Shown: in pieces, positions 1 to 5,680 of the stretch | How positions within the stretch are numbered: the stretch's first letter is position 1 | Layout: each line of letters starts with the position of its first letter | Assembly: GCA_028282865.1 (NCBI GenBank) | Contig: JANQHA010000492.1 | Location: forward strand, 1-9,224 | Direction: 5' to 3' | Source of the DNA: Oligoflexales bacterium | GTDB lineage: Bacteria > Bdellovibrionota_B > Oligoflexia > Oligoflexales > CACXFL01 | Length of the DNA: 9,224 nucleotides | Notes under the pieces: generated by a model | Told to the model about the DNA's origin: nothing | Seen by the model: only the letters and a program-made list of their open reading frames with translations | The model's database searches: none | Program-made: the position numbers and the translations under genes

Positions 1-804
1 GCCGTGGCCGATCAGCTAGAAGGAACCTACCTTGACCTAGAGGGAAATATTTCTGCAGATCACTTGCTGCTTAGTATGGCTCGTCTTTCTAGCGAAGTAA
101 GAACTGCGCAGCGTTTCAAATTTATGGTCAACCCTGATAATTCGGAGATCGCAATTGAGCTTGTTGAAGCGAATCCTATTGGGAGAAACAGGGCTGTATA
201 TGCTCCGCCCCACGAATGGACGATCAGTCTACCACTTGAAGACAAGAAGATTGATATCACTGGGGCAACGATATCTGGAGTGGAGTTCTCATATATCTGC
301 CAGCAGCGGGAGGTTCCACAGGTCACTACTCCGGGCGCTCCGATAGAATCAGCGCTTTACTATCTAAATTTTGATATAGAGCGGCAAAAACTTATGCGAG
401 CAATCTTCCGTGCCAACGAGAGCTGTTCGTTTAATTACGGGGCTATTGCCAAATTGGAAATGAACCCAGAGCTATTAACAGGCGCTGATGAGTATATTAC
501 TGGCTATTCGATGACCAATACCACTCAGCAGCCCGTTAAGTTTTACCGCAGCGTGCCTAAGGCCGAAGATCTTGTTAACGATCCTAGCGTAGACTTTCTC
601 ATAAAAGCAGATATTTTATACGACTTCGAGAAGAAACCAGAAAAAGTAAGGTTCTCAGTAATGGTTCCTAAAACTCACCCGCATATTAGTGGTTATATGT
701 ACGCTATGTCTGTTGTAACTAGTCGATGGGATAAGAATTTAGAATTAAAGACAGGCTCTGTTGTAGCGAACGATGGCGAGGAATTAACTTACAGCTGTAA
801 ATGA
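1..804 (+). CDS. Hypothetical protein, 5'-truncated by window edge
   Basis: The reading frame is open from the first base to a TGA at 802-804, giving 267 visible codons. A GTG at position 4 is a formal start, but no ribosome binding site can be seen before it and the codon ahead of it is sense, so the true start most likely lies outside the window. I do not recognise the family. The visible protein is soluble-looking, mixed alpha/beta, without a transmembrane segment, and has three cysteines: one in an ICQQ segment, one in ESCSF and one two residues before the end. Spaced cysteines and many short beta-like stretches would suit an exported protein, and the neighbours on the other strand are exported, but any signal peptide is off-window. 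It ends 28 bases before a strong intrinsic terminator, so it is the last gene of its transcription unit. Confidence 0.7.
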   Translation, partial: AVADQLEGTYLDLEGNISADHLLLSMARLSSEVRTAQRFKFMVNPDNSEIAIELVEANPIGRNRAVYAPPHEWTISLPLEDKKIDITGATISGVEFSYICQQREVPQVTTPGAPIESALYYLNFDIERQKLMRAIFRANESCSFNYGAIAKLEMNPELLTGADEYITGYSMTNTTQQPVKFYRSVPKAEDLVNDPSVDFLIKADILYDFEKKPEKVRFSVMVPKTHPHISGYMYAMSVVTSRWDKNLELKTGSVVANDGEELTYSCK

Positions 805-832
805 ATTAGGTGGGTAAAGCCTAAGGTGAATG

Positions 833-873
833 ATTAGGCTCGACTTTTCATAAGTCGAGCCTAATGCTTTTTT
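833..873 (+). terminator. Strong rho-independent terminator for the upstream + gene
   Basis: A perfect 14 bp stem (ATTAGGCTCGACTT at 833-846 pairing with 852-865) closes a 5-base loop and is followed by GC and six T. The T-run exists only on the + strand, so it terminates the gene ending at 804. The stop codon of the convergent protease gene (848-850) lies in the loop and the last protease codons form the 3' stem arm. Confidence 0.9.
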
Positions 874-2080
874 GGACCTTTGTACTGCGATGGTTTAATA
901 GGTATTCAGTGGTGAAGTTTATCTGGTACGGGTTATTTCTATTTACCTTACAACTCGAAAGCACATTGTAAGAAAATATGTACTCAGTAAGCTCGGCATT
1001 TTTTTTAACCTTACGAATTCGTCGGAAGCATTTATTCTTAGCTCTATTGTTTATTTTTAGCCGAACTCCGTCTAGTGGGTATTTAGATGCTATATGAAAC
1101 TCAACTTTTTTTTCAGTTGAGATGAATTTAGCTTTTATTAAAACGCCGTCGGCTGAATGAACTTCGCCATATTTGAAAATGGCTTGTAGGTTGACTATTT
1201 CGGCAAGAGGCACATCCTTATTCTTATGGTTATCAGTTAAACACTTGTTGGGGTCGTCCTCGCCAGACTGCCCGACAATTCCTACGACTTCATCATCTTC
1301 ATTAAAAACCGGTGCCCCTGAATGTCCAAAAAAGTGGATAATTGGCAGTTTGAAATATTTGTCGTTTGCAAAAAGCTTTGCCACGCCGTTCAGTTGATTG
1401 AACCGCAATGGCATCCCTGCTGGATATCCAATAATTGAATATGTTTGTCGTTTTTCACTAAATGCCTTATTTGCAGAAACTAGCCTAAGTGGACTAAGAT
1501 CTGTTATTGGCCTGTCCAGTTCGATGACGCCATAGTCTAGGTTCAGGTTACTTCCAGAAAAGTTTTTCATCGTGGAGGTAGTAACTTTTTTGCAGAAATA
1601 AATTTGATTGTTGGGGATTTCCTGATCTTTATCGAGATAACCAAATACCAACGCTATCTTTGTACAGTCAGTTGAAAATATTGGGCTTACACAATGCCCT
1701 GCTGTCATCACCTGGCTTTTATTTATCAGAAATCCGCTACAATTTGGCGGGAAGGGGTTCTCTTTCTCCAAGTCTATTTTTACAACTTCGGTCTGGTCCT
1801 TTTGCCCCTTGCAAGCAGGGTGATCGATCTCTAATGGCAGTGTTTCAATTCTGCTTTTTGATCCATTAGTTTTAAGTGCATAAGCTGGAAAAAGTATTGC
1901 AACCGATTCTCCTAATTTAGCTAATTTTTGCGATACTTCTGAGTGATTCTTTAAGCGTTGGGTTCCATCGGGGTCTATCGTTAGCAGTTGAAATGGCCCT
2001 TGGCTGCTGTGCCTAGGTTTGCAACCACTTGTCAATATGAGTAGTTGCATAAAGCTGATTATCATCCATGATAACTTCAT
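848..2080 (-). CDS. Lipidated trypsin-like (S1 family) serine protease
   Basis: A 410-residue exported serine endopeptidase. Residues 1-19 form a lipoprotein signal peptide ending LILTSG, with the lipidated cysteine at C20; the residue after it is Lys. The protease domain spans about 55-300. The catalytic triad is visible: H129 in TAGHC, D182 in LDYGVIEL, and S254 in GHSGAPVF. C114 and C130 bracket the His loop, as in the conserved chymotrypsin-fold disulfide. Residues 305-410 form an additional basic, beta-rich tail with two cysteines that I do not recognise; it could bind substrate or the envelope. The ATG at 2080 is preceded by GAGGG with 7 bases spacing, inside the 15-base gap to the upstream lipoprotein gene, so the two are co-transcribed. 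The family assignment is firm; the substrate is unknown. With the whole triad present the enzyme should be active. Confidence 0.9.
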   Translation of the reverse strand: MKLSWMIISFMQLLILTSGCKPRHSSQGPFQLLTIDPDGTQRLKNHSEVSQKLAKLGESVAILFPAYALKTNGSKSRIETLPLEIDHPACKGQKDQTEVVKIDLEKENPFPPNCSGFLINKSQVMTAGHCVSPIFSTDCTKIALVFGYLDKDQEIPNNQIYFCKKVTTSTMKNFSGSNLNLDYGVIELDRPITDLSPLRLVSANKAFSEKRQTYSIIGYPAGMPLRFNQLNGVAKLFANDKYFKLPIIHFFGHSGAPVFNEDDEVVGIVGQSGEDDPNKCLTDNHKNKDVPLAEIVNLQAIFKYGEVHSADGVLIKAKFISTEKKVEFHIASKYPLDGVRLKINNRAKNKCFRRIRKVKKNAELTEYIFSYNVLSSCKVNRNNPYQINFTTEYLLNHRSTKVQKSIRLDL

Positions 2081-2095
2081 CGTAAGGCCCTCAGT

Positions 2096-2914
2096 CTAAG
2101 AGCCATTACATTGGCGGCCTAACTCGTCTTTTTTATAGGTGTGCTTATCGTTTACCAAGTCTGAAATATGGCAGATTCTTTTACCAGATTGGCTGCTACA
2201 GGTTTCAGACGAGTACATTATGATTCTTGTATCAAAACATAAGTTCGGCGCTGATAACTGTTTCACTGCAGGACAATGGATTTCAATAACTAAGTCGTCG
2301 TTGTTGTGGTATGCAGTTTCTTCGTAATTATTGACTGACTCTTTTTCGAACCCAATAAGTATTTTATTGTGGGCTAGCCTATGACCAATTGGTCCGCCAA
2401 CAGTCGTGTTTCTAGTGGCGATATGAGTTCGTCCATCGTTGGTAATAAAACTGATATCGACATTAACCGTGCCATTCTCAGGACATGCTCGCGGCACTTG
2501 TATCGACTCGTTCATATTGGATGGTATGGTTCCTAATTCAGTTCTCGCTGAGCCGATAACTCTATAGCCAATTTGAATGTCTCTATGGTCGTGATCTGAA
2601 TTTCCAGACTTATCTCGACGTAAGACCGTCAGCGTAGCAGGTTGGTAGTTTGCGGTATCGATCCCGGTTCCGACATCAATGCTCCCACCTGGTGTCGTGC
2701 CATCCCCTGGGGTGCTAGGACCGCCATTAGGGTCGTAAGGATTTCCATCTGTACCGTTTGGATTAGTGTCATTAGGTGTTTTACCTTGCTGACCACCGGC
2801 AAATCTGCGGTTCTTTGAACCGAACTGTCCTTCGCCTTGAAATGCAGCGTCGCATGAAAGCAGAGCTAGTGGTCCAATGCCCAGATAGATTATAGCTTTG
2901 AATAGATATCTCAT
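2096..2914 (-). CDS. Putative lipoprotein with Gly/Pro/Asn/Thr-rich linker and Cys-rich C-terminal domain
   Basis: A 272-residue protein. The hydrophobic signal ends LALLS-C, placing the lipidated cysteine at C21. The next residue is Asp, which in Enterobacteriaceae retains a lipoprotein in the inner membrane; whether that rule holds here is unknown. Residues about 40-85 are a low-complexity linker rich in Gly, Pro, Asn, Thr and Asp, typical of a flexible tether. The C-terminal 185 residues look beta-rich and have six cysteines (144, 214, 226, 239, 248, 269), enough for three disulfides. A histidine/aspartate cluster, SDHDHRD, lies at 106-112. I recognise no domain. It is the first gene of an operon with the downstream lipidated protease, so it may be a partner, inhibitor or substrate-presenting factor (inference). 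The ATG at 2914 has only a weak AGGT-type ribosome site. Confidence 0.75.
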   Translation of the reverse strand: MRYLFKAIIYLGIGPLALLSCDAAFQGEGQFGSKNRRFAGGQQGKTPNDTNPNGTDGNPYDPNGGPSTPGDGTTPGGSIDVGTGIDTANYQPATLTVLRRDKSGNSDHDHRDIQIGYRVIGSARTELGTIPSNMNESIQVPRACPENGTVNVDISFITNDGRTHIATRNTTVGGPIGHRLAHNKILIGFEKESVNNYEETAYHNNDDLVIEIHCPAVKQLSAPNLCFDTRIIMYSSETCSSQSGKRICHISDLVNDKHTYKKDELGRQCNGS

Positions 2915-3050
2915 AATTTTTACCTATATCGGTTTAATATGATTCTTAGTAACCGTATCGGCTGTAGTATGGCAATTATTGAGTAAATGATTTTTTTCTA
3001 GTAAAAACAGGGCATTGCTGGCTGCTAAGGGTGGTGTTAATACTGGCAAA

Positions 3051-3084
3051 GTGAGGACCTTTTTTTAGGGTTGGAGGTCCTCAC
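3051..3084 (-). terminator. Candidate hairpin terminator after the Cys-rich secreted protein gene
   Basis: A perfect 10 bp inverted repeat (GTGAGGACCT at 3051-3060, AGGTCCTCAC at 3075-3084) with a 14-base loop lies 13 bases past the stop of the minus-strand gene ending at 3098. On the minus strand only three T follow the stem, so termination may be inefficient or factor-assisted, allowing some read-through into the lipoprotein-protease operon. Confidence 0.5.
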
Positions 3085-3097
3085 AAATAATCTTTTT

Positions 3098-3505
3098 CTA
3101 AAAAAATGGGTCTGGCCATGGCTCAGCAGTTTTCACGCAACAAAGTATATCGCGATGGCCCGCACAGGTCCAAGTATCTCCATCCTGCACAGCAGCATAG
3201 TCTGCACCTTCGATAACTGTGCCAAACTCTCCGCCCCCTGCTGCGAGTCCGCAGTCGTCCTGGTATTCTATAATATAATCTTCAACTGCCTCTTCCAGCT
3301 TATCAAGGCAACCTTCATAAGTCGAATCGGTTACCGAGAAGCTCGCATGATCTTCCTCTGCTGGTGCGTAGTACCACGCGGGGCATGTAAGCTCTGCAGC
3401 TCGTTTCTTGGATACGGGAGAGTCAGCCCGGACTGCATCGCCCTTGGAAAAGACCACTAGACTTAACGAAAATAACGCAATTACAGATACATAAACAATC
3501 TTCAT
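3098..3505 (-). CDS. Small acidic secreted protein with six cysteines
   Basis: A 135-residue protein with a clear Sec signal peptide: Lys2, a hydrophobic core at about 3-20, and a likely signal peptidase I site after AVRA (residue 27). The mature part of about 108 residues is acidic and contains six cysteines (41, 66, 85, 114, 122, 123), two of them adjacent, suggesting a disulfide-stabilised fold exported to periplasm or medium. I recognise no family. Three consecutive start codons (GTG 3511, ATG 3508, ATG 3505) are possible. The Shine-Dalgarno AAGGAG overlaps the GTG, leaving 5 bases to the third, so ATG at 3505 is chosen. It has its own promoter and appears monocistronic. The overlapping + strand frame is a shadow: it lacks this signal peptide and ribosome site. 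Cysteine-knot-like inhibitor, toxin or adhesin are all possible, none supported. Confidence 0.75.
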   Translation of the reverse strand: MKIVYVSVIALFSLSLVVFSKGDAVRADSPVSKKRAAELTCPAWYYAPAEEDHASFSVTDSTYEGCLDKLEEAVEDYIIEYQDDCGLAAGGGEFGTVIEGADYAAVQDGDTWTCAGHRDILCCVKTAEPWPDPFF

Positions 3506-3510
3506 CATCA

Positions 3511-3516
3511 CTCCTT
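3511..3516 (-). promoter_or_regulatory. Shine-Dalgarno that selects the third of three tandem start codons
   Basis: AAGGAG on the minus strand includes the G of the GTG codon at 3511-3509. Spacing is zero to GTG, 2 bases to the first ATG and 5 bases to the ATG at 3505-3503, which makes the last the best-placed start. Confidence 0.7.
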
Positions 3517-3546
3517 CGATGGCTTTGTAAGAAAAGTTTTAAAATG

Positions 3547-3560
3547 AGTATTCAAATACT
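3547..3560. promoter_or_regulatory. Operator-like dyad over -10 and transcription start
   Basis: AGTATT-CA-AATACT is a perfect 6+6 palindrome with a 2-base centre. It overlaps three bases of the proposed -10 box (3558-3563) and the predicted start site, the typical location of a repressor operator. No regulator gene lies nearby to assign it to. Confidence 0.35.
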
Positions 3561-3586
3561 ATACAGGGCCGCATATTTGGAATCAA
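3558..3586 (-). promoter_or_regulatory. Sigma70-like promoter for the six-cysteine secreted protein
   Basis: On the minus strand, TTGATT (3586-3581) is separated by exactly 17 bases from TATAGT (3563-3558), which matches the -10 consensus at five of six positions. The start of transcription would be near 3551, giving a leader of about 46 bases to the ATG at 3505. Confidence 0.6.
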
Positions 3587-3597
3587 TATCTGGGGTC

Positions 3598-3627
3598 ATT
3601 AAAGGCCCCACTTTTGTAAAGTGGGGC
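3598..3627 (-). terminator. Candidate GC-rich hairpin terminator between two minus-strand units
   Basis: A 10 bp perfect stem (GCCCCACTTT at 3605-3614 with AAAGTGGGGC at 3618-3627) has a 3-base loop. On the minus strand it is followed by CTTTAAT, a short imperfect T-run. It lies just upstream of the promoter at 3558-3586 and would stop transcription arriving from the gene ending at 3772. Confidence 0.5.
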
Positions 3628-3724
3628 AATCTCGGATGAAGATGGGTGAAGCGATGGTTGTCGTTAATCTGCTGACCAAAAAAAATGACCACTAAGCAAT
3701 TCAACGCGATCTCAAACTATATAG

Positions 3725-3747
3725 AAAAAAATTAGCTCATACGCTAA
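3725..3747 (-). terminator. Weak hairpin with seven T, first candidate terminator after the 418-residue gene
   Basis: On the minus strand TTAGC-loop-GCTAA (5 bp stem, 3747-3743 with 3736-3732, 6-base loop) is followed by seven T (3731-3725). It begins 24 bases past the stop codon at 3772-3774. The stem is short, so the stronger hairpin at 3605-3627 may act as back-up. Confidence 0.35.
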
Positions 3748-3771
3748 AAATAGTCGTTAGCAGTTAGCATT

Positions 3772-5028
3772 TTAGTTAAAAAAGCTTCGTTCACAGCTAG
3801 CTGATGATATGAAGTCTTTTATTTTTTTCATATCTTTATTATTCAGATTCACTGCGGCATCCGCCGATGAAAAAAACTTATCAACAACTGGGTTTAAGGC
3901 GGCAACTAAATCTACATTAGTTTTGTTGTCTTGCAGGGTCAAAATATCGCTAATAGCTCGAATAGATGTATGAAGCTTTTCTTGTTTTCGTTCTATTATA
4001 ATCCTAGGGCTGTCTACCTCTTTACTAACCATGCTAATACCATCGGTTAGAACATCAACCTTGGCGATTCCATATTCTTCAAATGTATTAATAACACTTT
4101 GCACGGTCCAAATACCTTCGTTGCTTTTAATTTTACTAAAGTCGGTCGTTTGACGATTAATATCCTCTCGAATGTGTTGAATTGTGAGACTGGCCAATCG
4201 GGGATCGACTTTGCTAAAAAATATTTCGCCAGTTCTTCCCCGTTGTGTGACGAACACTAACTCCCCTAGGTCGTCTAATTGGAAGTGATCATGAGTAAAA
4301 GAACTTCCGATGCCCCATTGTCCTCTCTCATACTGTGATAAACGCCAAAGGTCGAAAAAGAATGTTTTTTGGGGGGCTAGTGAAAACCAAATAAATCCAT
4401 ATTCAGGGCTTTTTACTACTAGTATAGGCGATCCTTTTGGAGTCTTAGCACAAAAAACATTCTCTTTCGTGCGAAGGTCTGTTTCCGATAGAACACCGTG
4501 ATCTAGGGCTTCCGCTAGTTCGAGACCACTTTGCTTAATTAGTCGGCCTAAGTGCTCGATTTTGTCCTTCTCGGAACTGTAGAGCTCACTTTTGAGTCGA
4601 TTAACAATAGAGCTTCCCGAGGTTCTTATAATGACATTGGTTTTAACTTTGCGATCTACAGACATTACGTGAGTGCCAGATATATCGTAGATCCCCTCAG
4701 GCAGATCTGACGACTTTCCCCAAGGTGACCTGACTCTTTTGGACTTCTTTGCCTTCATTTCGACAAAAAAGTACTCTGGATTTTTGTCAGCATTGCTGTT
4801 TACTTTCACTACGATATAATTTTTTTTTGTCTTCCGATGCTGCGCTTTGAATACGTTTTCTGGATCTAATAACGCCTCTTTGTATCTTTCTTCGTTTTCT
4901 ATGGCAGCCTCTACCTGCCATGGGTAATTCTCTACAAGATGACGCTGTGCTAACTGATCACCAGTTTGGCCGAAGCTGTTAAATGTATATAGTAGAATAG
5001 AAGCTGTTATTAGTAACGATCTAAGCAT
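3772..5028 (-). CDS. Secreted protein of unknown function
   Basis: A 418-residue protein starting at ATG 5028, where AGAGG sits 5 bases upstream. An in-frame GTG at 5067 would add 13 residues ahead of the signal sequence and has no ribosome site, so it is rejected. Residues 1-20 are a Sec signal peptide (Arg3, hydrophobic 4-16, likely cleavage near NSFG-Q). The mature protein is hydrophilic and basic near residues 64-105 (several Lys/Arg clusters), with an aromatic-rich middle (about 205-245, including FIWFSLAP and KTFFFDLW), then a helical C-terminal third. It has just two cysteines (193 and 412). No family, catalytic motif or membrane anchor is recognised. It is transcribed as a single gene between its own promoter region and two candidate terminators. 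Its periplasmic or extracellular location is reasonably sure; its role is unknown. Confidence 0.75.
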   Translation of the reverse strand: MLRSLLITASILLYTFNSFGQTGDQLAQRHLVENYPWQVEAAIENEERYKEALLDPENVFKAQHRKTKKNYIVVKVNSNADKNPEYFFVEMKAKKSKRVRSPWGKSSDLPEGIYDISGTHVMSVDRKVKTNVIIRTSGSSIVNRLKSELYSSEKDKIEHLGRLIKQSGLELAEALDHGVLSETDLRTKENVFCAKTPKGSPILVVKSPEYGFIWFSLAPQKTFFFDLWRLSQYERGQWGIGSSFTHDHFQLDDLGELVFVTQRGRTGEIFFSKVDPRLASLTIQHIREDINRQTTDFSKIKSNEGIWTVQSVINTFEEYGIAKVDVLTDGISMVSKEVDSPRIIIERKQEKLHTSIRAISDILTLQDNKTNVDLVAALNPVVDKFFSSADAAVNLNNKDMKKIKDFISSASCERSFFN

Positions 5029-5033
5029 AGATA

Positions 5034-5038
5034 CCTCT
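5034..5038 (-). promoter_or_regulatory. Shine-Dalgarno fixing the start at 5028
   Basis: AGAGG on the minus strand lies 5 bases before the ATG at 5028-5026. The longer reading frame from GTG 5067 has no comparable site, so this decides the start just ahead of the signal peptide. Confidence 0.7.
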
Positions 5039-5050
5039 GAGTTGATATTT

Positions 5051-5096
5051 ATTATAAGCTCAGCCACTATTTAGCTATTAAGGGTGGCGGTGTCAA
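5051..5096 (-). promoter_or_regulatory. Candidate promoter elements for the 418-residue secreted protein
   Basis: On the minus strand a perfect -35 TTGACA (5096-5091) is followed after 17 bases by TAAATA (5073-5068), a poor -10. A perfect TATAAT lies further down (5056-5051) but has no good -35 at normal distance. Either could act: the first gives a leader of about 33 bases, the second about 16. Two overlapping start sites are possible. Confidence 0.45.
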
Positions 5097-5198
5097 GGGT
5101 GGAAAGAGGTTTCAAATCCCTAAAGAGATAGGCTATTTTCCTTTAAATTTAGTGTGTTATTGCCCAACGGAGGCGCTGTTGGATAAATAAAAATGAGG

Positions 5199-5318
5199 CT
5201 ATATAGCGTCTCGAGCCCAGGTTCGTTTAAATGCTTCTATACTGACTTCACGCCATAGCTGAAAGCTAGTATAAATTTTCATTGCATCAGGATCTGTAGC
5301 TTTTTTTCTTTCAATCAT
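5199..5318 (-). CDS. Possible small protein of 39 residues (low confidence)
   Basis: An ATG at 5318 opens a 39-codon frame ending in TAG at 5199-5201; the frame is open for a further 12 codons upstream without a usual start. The composition looks protein-like: charged N-terminal half (MIERKK), then an amphipathic stretch with two Trp (TSFQLWREV and AFKRTWARD), and many codons starting with a purine. Against it, there is no Shine-Dalgarno and a candidate promoter for the opposite strand runs through it. It could be a real small gene, the decayed 3' end of a larger gene, or chance. I do not recognise the sequence. Confidence 0.25.
   Translation of the reverse strand: MIERKKATDPDAMKIYTSFQLWREVSIEAFKRTWARDAI
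5247..5275 (+). promoter_or_regulatory. Candidate promoter for the ferredoxin-cobQ operon
   Basis: TTCACG (5247-5252, four of six matches) and TATAAA (5270-5275, five of six) are separated by 17 bases. The spacer contains a small inverted repeat, TAGCT-GAA-AGCTA (5256-5268). Transcription would start near 5282 and leave a leader of about 110 bases before the ferredoxin ATG. Confidence 0.35.
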
Positions 5319-5391
5319 TTGTTGGGTGTGTGCCGCAGATATGCTAAACCGATCTTATGGTCCGCATGAAACGATTCAATTTGGTGCTTGT

Positions 5392-5679
5392 ATGAAAAAA
5401 CATGTTCTAGTTTGTACCGGAAGTAAGTGTTCTAGTGGAGGAAGTGCTGATATTGCCGATCATTTAAAACAGATTGTTACTGACGCTGGAAAGAAAGAAG
5501 ACTTTCGCGTCACAAAAACATCGTGTTTAGGACGCTGTAAAACCGGTCCGACGTTGGTGATCTACCCGGAGGGTGTTTGGTACCGCGGAATGACTGTCGG
5601 TGACGCTGGCTCTGTCTACCAGCGTCATCTGCTGCGAGATGAAGTTTTATTAACTCATATTGATCATACACCCTTGTGA
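5392..5679 (+). CDS. Thioredoxin-like [2Fe-2S] ferredoxin
   Basis: A 95-residue cytoplasmic electron carrier. Four cysteines in the order C8-x4-C13 and C45-x3-C49 are the cluster ligands of the thioredoxin-fold [2Fe-2S] family, which includes Shethna-type ferredoxins and the NuoE subunit. The core signatures HVLVCTGSKC and SCLGRCKTGPTLVIYPEG agree well with the stand-alone members, as does the length. The ATG at 5392 puts the first beta strand at the N terminus as usual; only a weak GGTG ribosome site precedes it. The frame is open back to 5326 (GTG), but those 22 extra residues do not resemble the family. The stop (5677-5679) is one base from the cobQ start, so both are made from one message. 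A role in supplying electrons for corrinoid cobalt reduction is plausible from context only. Confidence 0.85.
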   Translation: MKKHVLVCTGSKCSSGGSADIADHLKQIVTDAGKKEDFRVTKTSCLGRCKTGPTLVIYPEGVWYRGMTVGDAGSVYQRHLLRDEVLLTHIDHTPL

Positions 5680-5680
5680 T

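Larger units (their letters stand above)
5029..5391. other. 363 bp divergent intergenic region
   Basis: This region separates the secreted-protein gene on minus from the ferredoxin-cobQ operon on plus. It holds the minus promoter elements (5051-5096), a candidate plus promoter (5247-5275) and a possible small minus ORF (5199-5318). There is also a short imperfect hairpin (CCAAC at 5164-5168 with GTTGG at 5178-5182) without a T-run on either strand. I looked for the B12-box and conserved core of a cobalamin riboswitch upstream of cobQ and did not see them. No tRNA or repeat was found. Confidence 0.6.

Noticed and set aside
2915..3050. Promoter of the lipoprotein-protease operon
   Set aside because: A TTGCCA box (2976-2971 on minus) exists, but no -10 better than three of six lies at 16-18 bases, so no promoter was assigned although one is expected here.
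3071..3460. Plus-strand frame of 129 codons
   Set aside because: It is antisense to the six-cysteine secreted protein, which has a signal peptide, a Shine-Dalgarno and a promoter. The plus frame has none of these.
3636..3695. 19-codon plus-strand ORF between terminators
   Set aside because: Too short, no well-placed ribosome site and no recognisable product.
5164..5182. Hairpin CCAAC/GTTGG as a terminator
   Set aside because: The stem is only 5-6 bp and no T-run follows it on either strand.
5193..5258. 21-codon plus-strand ORF
   Set aside because: No ribosome site, and the composition does not suggest a protein.
5282..5391. Cobalamin riboswitch in the leader of the ferredoxin-cobQ operon
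   Set aside because: The leader contains neither a recognisable B12 box nor the conserved core, and about 110 bases is short for this class.
5326..5391. N-terminal extension of the ferredoxin from GTG 5326 or ATG 5341
   Set aside because: There is no ribosome site, and the extra residues do not match the family, which begins directly with the first beta strand.
5660..5680. TTG start of cobQ, seven residues upstream
   Set aside because: It lies inside the ferredoxin gene without a ribosome site. ATG 5681 fits the family N terminus and the coupled stop/start.
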